Positions 9,701-16,008 of a stretch of 64,000 nt of DNA are shown one piece after another. Location of the stretch: assembly GCF_052065695.1 (NCBI RefSeq), contig NZ_JBQHTM010000002.1, positions 1 to 64,000 on the forward strand. Direction: 5' to 3'. This stretch comes from Intestinimonas sp052065695. GTDB lineage: Bacteria > Bacillota > Clostridia > Oscillospirales > Oscillospiraceae. Under the pieces are notes generated by a model. It had not been told where the DNA came from and ran no database searches. It was given only the letters and a program-made list of their open reading frames with translations. The position numbers were made by a program, and so were the translations under genes. Each line of letters begins with the position of its first letter. The first letter of the stretch is position 1.

Positions 9701-9795
9701 AGGATGACTGGCCGCAGATGGCAAAGTTCCATGCAGAATGGTCAAAGAAGTTCTACGATTTGATTGTGCCGTATATAACGGTAGATTGGCAATAG
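6763..9795 (+). CDS. GmrSD-type DUF262/DUF1524 protein with tandem DUF4268-like modules
   Basis: This 1,010-residue protein resembles type IV restriction enzymes of the GmrSD/BrxU class, which use nucleotides and restrict modified phage DNA. The N-terminal DUF262 part has DYQRGYAW (about 21-28) and VDGQQRIT (84-91), the ParB/Srx-like nucleotide-binding signature. A DUF1524 HNH-like nuclease part shows SIEHILPQT (about 566-574) followed by GALGNLLPLSQSVN. The C-terminal 290 residues contain two consecutive regions resembling DUF4268 (about 715-850 and 865-1005), each with a KRYW/FWTA-type start and an acidic wrap-up. An acidic low-complexity stretch (about 345-375) separates parts of the first half. 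The upstream Shine-Dalgarno GTTGGAGGG supports the ATG at 6763. Confidence 0.85.
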   Translation: MANELQPLSLLFQNRLFRIPDYQRGYAWLQQQLVDFWDDLVNLQADRYHYTGLLSLKPLKSKETVSWGEDLWLVENGYKPCHIVDGQQRITTFVILLNEIVGFVRGLDENKGKSDKEITLGYETVEEIVSKYICRKRPPNGVVTTYLFGYEVDNPSAEYMKYKVFDEPYSGAVNETYYTKNLKFAKNFFAENIRKLYDESGEGGLEAVNTLYKKLTQRLMFNLHEIDDDYDVFVAFETMNNRGKKLTNLELLKNRLIYLTTLYDDEVFDEKDKSALRKKINDAWKEVYYQLGRNKSVPLSDDDFLRAHWIIYFRYSRKRGDDYIKFLLSKFSSKGIFEKAPVLVETEAESVISDDVTDADDTEVTETEEQEIIEVSKLQPKEIEDYVNSLKDMAKYWYDTYFPFESANLTPEEQKRVDRLNRIGIGHFRPLVTAVISRRDISANSRVKIFEAVERFIFVAFRLGNFNASYGSSDYYRAARQVYVKETDVDELCKEIYDRTTNDIDFATQNFVTRIEKYFSTGNGYYDWNSLRYFFYEYEAKLAEKNNIDRFCTWSMFTKSEKDKVSIEHILPQTPTKYYWRNMYRQFKDSEIKMLSGALGNLLPLSQSVNSALQNDSFEDKKHSKTTGRRGYENGSHSEIEVSKLQDWTAFEIYSRTEKLLVFMQERWNLQFDEEQLEKLIGISFVKDGREIPEELEEVSANVPESEESAEGSGDDQKLQFWTAFVNYANEHGRSSNIAKQKAAGRTYYDVHIGANGYHLFFSIPYGKRIKMGIYTYNVDTYNRLKELKDQIETEFGENLNWEYSKSTGTTRSIVIEEKADVFNPAEQQKIFDWIIDHFDRITTALSMAGERLNISGDSSETRFEIRKRYWTYALAQIHEAHGNPGSFSNVNPSTDNWINGFFGIGGFYLCCVANFDSARSEVVFARAERSENKAAFDALYQHKSEIESKLGTELQWNRGDDIKSSKVFIQLDNVSIENEDDWPQMAKFHAEWSKKFYDLIVPYITVDWQ

Positions 9796-9818
9796 TCCAC
9801 TCAGGACGAGGAGCACTG

Positions 9819-10277
9819 ATGGCAAATTTAAATTCTGAGAATCCGCACGTCGGACGCAAGTTCCAAGAATTTGTGCAAACGATTCTCAAAGAAAAATATA
9901 ATACATATTTTGAGCAAGAAGCAGCAATCCCCATCGGCAGACCGCCAAAGGAGCACAAGTTTGATCTTGCCAATGCTGACAGGTCTATCGTGGCTGAATG
10001 CAAATGTTATACGTGGACTGATTCCGGGAATGTTCCGAGCGCAAAGTTGATGGGCTTGGACGAGGCTGTATTTTACTTTGGCTTTCTGCCTTCTGGGACA
10101 AAGAAGCTGCTTTGTATGAAAAAAGCAGTGTTTCGTGGCAAGCAGGAAACACTGGCTGAGTATTATGTTCGAGCACATGGGCATTTGCTTGAAGATGTCT
10201 CTGTAATAGAAATTTCTGATGATGGAACAATCAAGATTGTCAGAGATGGATCATCGATCCCAGCAGAGGCATATTAG
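9819..10277 (+). CDS. Small PD-(D/E)XK nuclease-like protein
   Basis: This 152-residue protein has the core of a restriction-like nuclease fold: an N-terminal helix (VGRKFQEFVQTILKEKY), then D49 in KHFDL-type context (EHKFDLANADRS) and E60-C-K62 in IVAECKCYTW. These are the D...ExK catalytic spacing of PD-(D/E)XK enzymes. I do not recognise a named family. The ATG at 9819 has a CGAGGAG site 5-7 nt upstream and begins 23 nt after the GmrSD-like gene, so the two are probably co-transcribed. Its small size and lack of a recognition domain suggest it works with a partner, or acts on nucleic acid delivered by one. That is inference. Confidence 0.7.
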   Translation: MANLNSENPHVGRKFQEFVQTILKEKYNTYFEQEAAIPIGRPPKEHKFDLANADRSIVAECKCYTWTDSGNVPSAKLMGLDEAVFYFGFLPSGTKKLLCMKKAVFRGKQETLAEYYVRAHGHLLEDVSVIEISDDGTIKIVRDGSSIPAEAY

Positions 10278-10363
10278 GGCTACGACGATGAAATCCCATG
10301 CACTTGTGGAGCCGTCAAAGGTTGAGGCGATTTAATGCTTGATAATATGAATGGAGAAAATGC

Positions 10364-11716
10364 ATGGTTTTTAATACATTTATAAAATGTCAGGTTTGCG
10401 GAAGTATTACCAGAGTCCGATTACAGGTTGGATGGCAAGAAGAACATCCTATTGTTGTGGCTTGCGGTAAATGTGGTACTTCCTTATCTGGCAGCGTTAA
10501 GATAGGACAAAACCGACCGGGGCTAAAGTTTTCTTTTGACAATGCGGATGAAATCCCGGATGCTGAAGCTGATTACATGGTTGAATGCTCTGGTGAATTC
10601 CCGACCGTGAAACAAGGCAAAGCAGCGGAGTTGGAAGAAGTCGTCATTACTCCGTTTATCCGCTATATGAATCGTATGAAGACGGATGATTCATATGAGC
10701 AGTTCGGAAAAGCGGTATCACAGCTTAATGCAACAGAAAAGAAATGGAAGAGCTATAAAAGAATCATTGACCTCTTCAGAAATAATAGTGAATACCTTGT
10801 TCAGGAGATACAAAAGGAATTCTCCGGACAATACTTTCAGTGCAGAGATGAGTCTGAGGTATTGAGAGCTATTCATATGATTGAGGTTCATGGGTTTTAT
10901 TCTGCACTCAAAAAAGACATCTTGGATAATCTCTCTTTTAGTGCAGGAATTATGAAACTGGACTCTGTTCAGCTGAAGAGCTTAGTAGACTTCTTAAATT
11001 CACATGATGGTTATCATCTTGAGGAGCTACAGGATTTGATATATAAGGTCTATGATGATTTTATAAAAATATACCAGCGCCTCATTCCTGCTCTCGCTTT
11101 ACAGTATTGCAAAGATGATTCTTTTGATTTCGAAGTTGAAGGCTCGACAACAAGTAGCTTTGATAGTGTAAAACAGTTCTATTTGGATGTTTATGAAGCC
11201 CTTGGTAATTTGCTTGTTATCCCGGTCGCTCTTAATAACATAAAATACAGGGCTGACGCGAATTCAATGAATCCTTTGGAAAAGAATGTATCTTCTTTAG
11301 AGGATTATATAAAGCTCACAAAGGCATCAAGGTATCATTTTTGCTTGAACACAGAAGTCTATACCGATTTCTTGGATGTTGTAGTAAATGCAAAACTGAG
11401 AAATGCGATTGGACACAATGATGTTGAATATGACGCGGTGAGTCAGGTTATTACTTACATTCCAAATCCAAAAGACAGAACCGTAAAGAAAACGGAATAC
11501 CTTCTCGAATTTGAAAATGAAGCGATGCACATGTTTCAGGCCTTATTGGGTGTTTCAGAATACCTGTATCGACTAAGAGAGCTTTCTCTTATGTATGATG
11601 GCAAAATACCACTTATGGTTCAGGAAAGAGCAAACTGGCCAAAGAAGATAGGACGTAATGATCCATGTCCATGCGGAAGCGGAAAAAAGTACAAATTCTG
11701 TCACGGGAAGAATTAA
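10364..11716 (+). CDS. Zinc-ribbon, HEPN-like, SEC-C motif protein
   Basis: No named family is recognised for the full 450 residues, but three pieces are visible. The N-terminus has a zinc ribbon (C9xxC12 and C34xxC37). The C-terminus is a textbook SEC-C metal-binding motif (GRNDPCPCGSGKKYKFCHG, about 430-448), which often mediates protein or nucleic-acid contacts. Between them, in a helical region, lies R346-N-A-I-G-H351, matching the Rx4-6H motif of HEPN-superfamily RNases, with polar RN at the expected position. Together with its place at the end of a restriction cluster, a toxin or effector RNase role is plausible but unproven. It is 86 nt downstream of the small nuclease gene; an ATG without a strong Shine-Dalgarno starts it. 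Confidence 0.65.
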   Translation: MVFNTFIKCQVCGSITRVRLQVGWQEEHPIVVACGKCGTSLSGSVKIGQNRPGLKFSFDNADEIPDAEADYMVECSGEFPTVKQGKAAELEEVVITPFIRYMNRMKTDDSYEQFGKAVSQLNATEKKWKSYKRIIDLFRNNSEYLVQEIQKEFSGQYFQCRDESEVLRAIHMIEVHGFYSALKKDILDNLSFSAGIMKLDSVQLKSLVDFLNSHDGYHLEELQDLIYKVYDDFIKIYQRLIPALALQYCKDDSFDFEVEGSTTSSFDSVKQFYLDVYEALGNLLVIPVALNNIKYRADANSMNPLEKNVSSLEDYIKLTKASRYHFCLNTEVYTDFLDVVVNAKLRNAIGHNDVEYDAVSQVITYIPNPKDRTVKKTEYLLEFENEAMHMFQALLGVSEYLYRLRELSLMYDGKIPLMVQERANWPKKIGRNDPCPCGSGKKYKFCHGKN

Positions 11717-12034
11717 GGTTGAGACGATGGAATTTCGGACTTGTTCCCTTAGAGCGAAGTCTTGAAGCGGTTGGCAAATCTGTGTGTTTGCATATTATAG
11801 GTAGGAGCAAGGTCTTTGACCTGTTTCCGAGAACGTACAAGGGTAAAAAACGGTGTGTTTTACGGCAAAAAACACGCTTTGATAAATTCCCGCGAACGAA
11901 CGCGAATTTGGCTACACACTTGACATCAATCTGGAGCAATCGAGCCATGTGGAGACGGTGGTGCGATTGGTCAGAAATACCTGATGGCCAGATCCCGGTG
12001 TTCAACAGTGCGGGAGAGCGGTAATAGGTCCAAA
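11717..12034. other. Island boundary, mostly non-coding
   Basis: No intact gene is visible. Base composition changes from AT-richer to GC-rich across this stretch. It contains two imperfect copies of a CTTTGA...TTCC-G-GAAC motif (about 11,814-11,835 and 11,877-11,900) and a relic of an rRNA methyltransferase gene end (separate entry). A hairpin follows directly. Confidence 0.4.
11816..11984 (+). pseudogene. Degenerate 3' end resembling rlmD/rumA (23S rRNA m5U methyltransferase)
   Basis: RlmD/RumA-type proteins end with a block like DMFPxTxHVETVVLL. Here DLFPRT is encoded at 11,818-11,835 and HVETVVRLVRN followed by a stop at 11,946-11,984, in different frames and separated by about 110 nt. 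A second FDKFPRTN-like block lies between them. No upstream methyltransferase coding is present. I read this as a gene end left behind or disrupted by insertion, at the right border of the AT-rich island. The match is short, so chance resemblance cannot be excluded. Confidence 0.35.
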
Positions 12035-12070
12035 AATGACGGGTACTCTGACAGATGAGTGCCCGTCATT
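12035..12070 (+). terminator. Hairpin terminator at the island/core boundary
   Basis: A 14-bp stem (12,035-12,048 with 12,057-12,070, one G-T wobble) encloses an 8-nt loop. There is no long T tract after it on the plus strand, but it could end transcription from the island or insulate the AraC gene. Confidence 0.5.
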
Positions 12071-12117
12071 CTGCTTTATAGATCATATTGTGAGAGTGAT
12101 ACAGGAGGGCTCCGTTT

Positions 12118-13008
12118 ATGGCGATCATACTGGACCATCAGCTGCGGGAACAGATAGAGCACAAAGCCAACGGATTTCCGGTCACCTATTATCACGACGA
12201 GCTGGCTGAATTGCCCGATTGGGCGGGGCCCGTCCACTGGCACCCCGACTTTGAGATCGCCACCGCTGTAAGTAATGTCCTGGAGTACCAGGTGGGGCGG
12301 CAGCATGTGACGCTGGAGGCAGGCGACAGCATATTTGTCAACGGGAATGTGCTCCACAGAGTCAGACAGCTGTCCGGGTACCGTCCCGATCCCATCCCCA
12401 TCATCCTCTTTTCCAGTGCCGCCGTGGCCCCCGAAGACAGCACCATTTATCAAAAATATATCCAGCCCGTGGCCCGGTGCGGCGAGCTGCCCTTCGTGGT
12501 GTTCCGGCACAACGACCCCACCCACAGGGAGATGAGCCGTGTCATCGGGGACATCTGCCGCCGCCTGCGGGAACCGGCGCCGTGCTGTGAGCTGGCGGTG
12601 CAGCGCAACATCAGCCTCATTTTTGAGTATCTGTTCTGCCACTTTGACCGTCTGCCCAAATCCGAGGCCACACAGGTGCAGATGAAGGGGCAGATCCGCC
12701 TCCAGAAGATGCTCACCTACATCTACGAGCACTATCCGGAGGCCGTCACCCTCCAGGACATTGCCGACGCCGCCCATATCAGCCGCAGCGAGGCGGGGCG
12801 CTGCTTCCAGACCTATATGGGGTGCTCCCCGGTGGAGGCGCTGATCCAGCACCGGCTCCGGGCCGCCCGCAGGCTGCTGGCCGAGAAAACCCATACCCTC
12901 CAGGAGATCAGCTTTGCCTGCGGCTTCCACTCCGCAAACTACTTCAGCCGCAAATTCAGGCAGACCTATGGGTATGCGCCCAGCCAGAACAACGATTTGG
13001 GTAAATAG
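12118..13008 (+). CDS. AraC-family transcriptional regulator (cupin + HTH)
   Basis: This 296-residue regulator has an N-terminal cupin-like ligand pocket (WHPDFEIATAV... about 40-100) and a C-terminal double helix-turn-helix (about 200-295). The second HTH shows the AraC signature LQEISFACGFHSANYFSRKFRQTYGYAPSQ. The ligand is not predictable; the cupin class usually senses sugars or small metabolites. CAGGAGGG 8 nt upstream supports the ATG at 12,118. The gene is followed by a promoter and an MFS transporter on the same strand, which is the likely regulatory target. Confidence 0.9.
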   Translation: MAIILDHQLREQIEHKANGFPVTYYHDELAELPDWAGPVHWHPDFEIATAVSNVLEYQVGRQHVTLEAGDSIFVNGNVLHRVRQLSGYRPDPIPIILFSSAAVAPEDSTIYQKYIQPVARCGELPFVVFRHNDPTHREMSRVIGDICRRLREPAPCCELAVQRNISLIFEYLFCHFDRLPKSEATQVQMKGQIRLQKMLTYIYEHYPEAVTLQDIADAAHISRSEAGRCFQTYMGCSPVEALIQHRLRAARRLLAEKTHTLQEISFACGFHSANYFSRKFRQTYGYAPSQNNDLGK

Positions 13009-13034
13009 TGCTTGCTTTTGACGCTCCTGTGCCT

Positions 13035-13062
13035 TTGAATTGCCATGACATGATGATATACT
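13035..13062 (+). promoter_or_regulatory. Predicted promoter of the MFS gene
   Basis: TTGAAT (13,035-13,040), 16-bp spacer, TATACT (13,057-13,062), directly upstream of the MFS gene. A sigma-A type match. It is a likely place for the upstream AraC regulator to act. Confidence 0.55.
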
Positions 13063-13104
13063 GCGATACGAAAAATGACGGGTTTCACCCGGAAGGAGAT
13101 CGTC

Positions 13105-14337
13105 ATGGCAAGACAGAAGAACTATAAGAAAACACTGACAGCCTGCTATCTGGGCTTCGTGACACAGGCCATATCCGCAAACTTCGCCCCGCTTTTGTTT
13201 TTGACCTTCCGGAGCACCTACGGGATCACTCTGGAAAAGATCGCCATGATCCCCATGGTGTTTTATCTCGCCCAGCTGCTCATCGACCTTGCGGCCACCC
13301 GATTCGCCGACAGGATCGGATACCGCACCTGTGTGGTGGTGTCCCAGGTGCTGTCGGCGGTGGGCCTCGTGTCCATGGCCTTCCTGCCGGAGCTGGTCCC
13401 CGTCCCCTTCGCGGGCCTTCTCATTTCGGTGGTGCTCTATGCCGTCGGCAGCGGCCTGATCGAGGTTTTGGTGAGCCCCATTGTGGAGGCCTGCCCCTTT
13501 GAGCACAAGGACGGCATGATGAGCCTCCTCCACTCCTCCTACTGCTGGGGAGCGGTGGGGGTCGTCCTGGGCTCCACACTCTTTTTCGCCCTCTTCGGCA
13601 TCGAGCACTGGAAGGTCCTGACGGTCCTCTGGGCGCTGCTGTCGCTGTACAACACCTGGAACTTCCTCCGCTGCCCCATCGAGCGGCTGATGGAAGAGGG
13701 GAAGGGCATGAGCAGCGGCGAGCTCCTCCGGCTGCCCCTGTTCTGGCTCATCATCGTGCTGATGATCTGCACCGGCGCCTCCGAGGCCACCATGGCCCAG
13801 TGGGCCTCTGCCTTTACCGAGTCCGCCCTGGGCGTCTCCAAGGCGGTGGGCGACCTGGCGGGGCCCGGACTGTTCGCCATGTTCATGGGCATCTCCCGCA
13901 TGCTCTACGGCAAATTCAGCGAGCGGCTCCACCTGACCCGGGTCATGCTGCTCTGCGGCGTGCTGTGCGCCGGCTGCTATCTGCTGGCCGCCCTGTCCGC
14001 CTCCCCGGTGCTGGGCCTGGCGGGCTGCGCCCTCTGCGGCCTGGCGGTGGGCATCATGTGGCCCGGCTCCATCAGCATCTCGTCCCAGAAGTGCCCCAGG
14101 GGCGGCACCGCCATGTTTGCCTTCCTGGCCCTGGCCGGGGATCTGGGCGCTACCGTGAGCCCCGCCCTGGTGGGCAGCTTTGCCGAGCTGGCGGGGGGCG
14201 ATCTGAAAGCGGGTCTGCTGGTGGCCGCGGCCTTCCCCGTGGTACTGGTGATTGGTCTGCTGATCCTGAAAGGAAAGGCCGGTGGGACGGCCCTGCCCAC
14301 CGAGGCCACACGGCCCGGCAAGACCTCCGCGTCCTAA
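13105..14337 (+). CDS. MFS transporter
   Basis: This is a 410-residue integral membrane permease of the major facilitator superfamily, with about 12 hydrophobic segments in two halves and an MFS-like loop (TRFADRIGYRTCVVVSQVLSAVG) after the second helix. The substrate cannot be told from sequence. The architecture resembles fucose/sugar-type MFS permeases found beside AraC regulators in gut Firmicutes, which is inference. The ATG at 13,105 has GGAAGGAG 8 nt upstream; an in-frame ATG at 13,075 lacks this. Expression is probably controlled by the preceding AraC-family protein. Confidence 0.85.
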   Translation: MARQKNYKKTLTACYLGFVTQAISANFAPLLFLTFRSTYGITLEKIAMIPMVFYLAQLLIDLAATRFADRIGYRTCVVVSQVLSAVGLVSMAFLPELVPVPFAGLLISVVLYAVGSGLIEVLVSPIVEACPFEHKDGMMSLLHSSYCWGAVGVVLGSTLFFALFGIEHWKVLTVLWALLSLYNTWNFLRCPIERLMEEGKGMSSGELLRLPLFWLIIVLMICTGASEATMAQWASAFTESALGVSKAVGDLAGPGLFAMFMGISRMLYGKFSERLHLTRVMLLCGVLCAGCYLLAALSASPVLGLAGCALCGLAVGIMWPGSISISSQKCPRGGTAMFAFLALAGDLGATVSPALVGSFAELAGGDLKAGLLVAAAFPVVLVIGLLILKGKAGGTALPTEATRPGKTSAS

Positions 14338-14368
14338 CGCTGTGCACCCGGCAGGAAGAACCCGCCAC

Positions 14369-14397
14369 TTGACTTTCCCCGGGTCCTGTGGTACACT
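14369..14397 (+). promoter_or_regulatory. Promoter of the MATE leader transcript
   Basis: TTGACT (14,369-14,374), 17-bp spacer, TACACT (14,392-14,397). Transcription would begin near 14,404, about 10 nt before the leader ORF and well upstream of the terminator hairpin. Confidence 0.7.
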
Positions 14398-14414
14398 CAC
14401 ACTGCAAATTTGAT

Positions 14415-14474
14415 ATGAGCATGTGTATTTGTCATCGGATGGATACTTTTAAGGTGCTTGAACGCATTCCGTAG
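14415..14474 (+). CDS. Putative 19-residue regulatory leader peptide of the MATE gene
   Basis: A short frame MSMCICHRMDTFKVLERIP with a TAG stop lies between a good promoter and a strong terminator. Its last seven codons (KVLERIP, 14,451-14,471) form the left arm of that terminator. This is the arrangement of ribosome-mediated attenuation: a ribosome slowed in this stretch would block the left arm and let transcription continue into the efflux gene. The ORF begins only about 10 nt after the predicted transcription start and has no obvious Shine-Dalgarno, so it may be translated as a near-leaderless message. The placement is seen in the sequence; function is inferred by analogy with leaders of drug-inducible resistance genes such as bmrCD. 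Confidence 0.6.
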   Translation: MSMCICHRMDTFKVLERIP

Positions 14475-14507
14475 ATCTTAGAAGGAATGCGTTCAGGCAC
14501 CTTTTTT
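14451..14507 (+). terminator. Attenuator-type terminator in the MATE leader
   Basis: A 20-bp near-perfect stem (14,451-14,470 with 14,484-14,503) with a 13-nt loop is followed by a T tract. It lies downstream of the MATE promoter and upstream of its ribosome binding site, so unless it is bypassed the MATE gene is not transcribed from that promoter. Confidence 0.85.
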
Positions 14508-14543
14508 GTTTTCCTCCGGCAGCCATGCGGTCAGGAGGCAGTC

Positions 14544-15869
14544 ATGGACGTGAGAAAAAAGGAATTTGCAAGCTATCTCTCCTTGAGCATCCTTGGGATG
14601 CTGGGTTCATCGGGGACCATCCTGGCGGACACCTTCTTCGTGTCCAACCGGCTGGGGGCCGACGGCCTGGCGGCCCTAAACATCTCCATCGCCGTGTTCG
14701 GCCTCATCAATGGCCTGGGCATGCTCTTCGGCATCGGCGGCGCCACCCGATACACCATTTTCCGCGCCCAGGGAGACGGGAAGGGGGCAGACCGAGTCTT
14801 TACCGCTGCCTTCCTCAGCGCCCTGGCCGCCGGGCTGTGCTTCCTCTGCGCCGGCCTTTTCTGCCCGGAGACCATCGCCCGGGCCCTGGGGGCGGAAGGG
14901 GACCTCCTCCCCATGTGCACCGCCTATCTGAAGACCGTCCTCTGCTTTGCCCCCTGCTTTATCCTGAACCACCTTCTTATGGCCTTCCTCCGCAACGACG
15001 GCAACCCCAGGCTGGCCATGTGTGCCATGCTGGCGGGGAGCCTGGCCAACATCGCCCTGGACTACCTCTTCGTCTACCCCCTGGACATGGGCATCTTCGG
15101 CGCCGCCCTGGCCACCGGGCTCTCCCCCGTCATCGGCCTGGCCGTCTCCTCCCTCCATCTGGCCACCGGCCGGGCCCGGTTCCACCTGACCGGGGACGGC
15201 CTCAGCCTCCGGGAGCTGGGCCGGAACGCCGGGCCCGGCCTCTCCGCCTTCGTCAACGAGTGTTCCTCCGGCGTGGTGCTGGTGGTATTCAATCTGCTGC
15301 TCCTGCGGACCGCCGGCAGCACCGGCGTGGCCGCCTACGGCATCGTGGCCAACCTGGCTCTGGTGGTGCTCTCCGTCTTTACGGGTATGGCCCAGGGCAT
15401 CCAGCCTCTGCTCAGCCGGGCCTACGGGCGAGGGGACCGGGCGGAGACGGCCGCCCTCCTGCGCCGGGGACTGGTCCTCTCCGGCGGGGTGGGGCTGGCC
15501 GTTCTGGCTGCCGCCCTGCTGGCCGCCCCCACCCTGGTCTCCTGGTTCAACAGCGAGGGAGACCCTCTACTCCAGAGTCTGGCGGAGGAGGGCCTGCGGC
15601 TCTACTTTGTGGGTTTCCTCTGCGTGGGCTATAACTACCTGACGGCGGCCTTCCTCAGCGCCACCGGACGGGCCGGGACTGCCTGCGCCCTCTCCACCTT
15701 CCGGGGCTGTGTGGGCATCACCCTCACCGCCTGCCTCTTCGCCTGGTGCTTCGGTGTCACCGGCATCTGGCTGGCCTTCCCCGCGGTGGAGCTGTCCACC
15801 GCCCTGCTGGGGCTTTTGATCCAGCGCCGCCGCCGCACGGTGGACGCCCCGGATGGTCTCTATGCCTGA
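14544..15869 (+). CDS. MATE-family multidrug/Na+ antiporter
   Basis: This 441-residue membrane protein has about 12 hydrophobic helices in two homologous halves, typical of MATE efflux pumps of the NorM/MepA type that export cationic compounds using Na+ or H+ gradients. Recognisable features include an early SSGTILADTFFVSNRLGADGLAALN block, and in the second half NECSSGVVLVVFNLLLLR and GMAQGIQPLLSRAYGRGD, the repeat of the MATE loop. The ATG at 14,544 is chosen because AGGAGG lies 6 nt upstream. The promoter, leader ORF and terminator before it suggest inducible expression by attenuation. It is followed by the iron-sulfur operon, with its own promoter. Confidence 0.88.
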   Translation: MDVRKKEFASYLSLSILGMLGSSGTILADTFFVSNRLGADGLAALNISIAVFGLINGLGMLFGIGGATRYTIFRAQGDGKGADRVFTAAFLSALAAGLCFLCAGLFCPETIARALGAEGDLLPMCTAYLKTVLCFAPCFILNHLLMAFLRNDGNPRLAMCAMLAGSLANIALDYLFVYPLDMGIFGAALATGLSPVIGLAVSSLHLATGRARFHLTGDGLSLRELGRNAGPGLSAFVNECSSGVVLVVFNLLLLRTAGSTGVAAYGIVANLALVVLSVFTGMAQGIQPLLSRAYGRGDRAETAALLRRGLVLSGGVGLAVLAAALLAAPTLVSWFNSEGDPLLQSLAEEGLRLYFVGFLCVGYNYLTAAFLSATGRAGTACALSTFRGCVGITLTACLFAWCFGVTGIWLAFPAVELSTALLGLLIQRRRRTVDAPDGLYA

Positions 15870-15888
15870 GTCATAAAAACCATAAAAA

Positions 15889-15943
15889 CCTATTGACATA
15901 CTAGGAAATAGGTGCTAGGATAATGCACAGGAAAACACTAGGA
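15889..15943 (+). promoter_or_regulatory. Promoter and possible operator of nifS-nifU
   Basis: TTGACA (15,893-15,898), 17 bp, TAGGAT (15,916-15,921). The -35 lies inside an inverted repeat CCTATT/AATAGG (15,889-15,894 and 15,907-15,912). The hexamer CTAGGA occurs three times (15,901; 15,915; 15,938). Such repeats over the promoter suggest a repressor site, perhaps of an Rrf2/IscR-type sensor, though no such gene is nearby. Confidence 0.5.
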
Positions 15944-16008
15944 ATTAAAGAGGGCAACCTCTTCTGCATTGTCCGCTCCGGTTTGGGCGGAGAAAGGAAG
16001 CGAATACC

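Noticed and set aside
11665..12024. 119-codon ORF at the island edge
   Set aside because: Starts within the SEC-C coding end in another frame and has no family-like sequence apart from the rlmD-like fragment; read as degenerate sequence.
12076..14400. Long minus-strand open frame (about 770 codons) opposite the AraC and MFS genes
   Set aside because: Histidine/glycine/glutamine-rich shadow of GC-rich coding on the plus strand; no domain, no ribosome binding site, and the opposite genes are clear.
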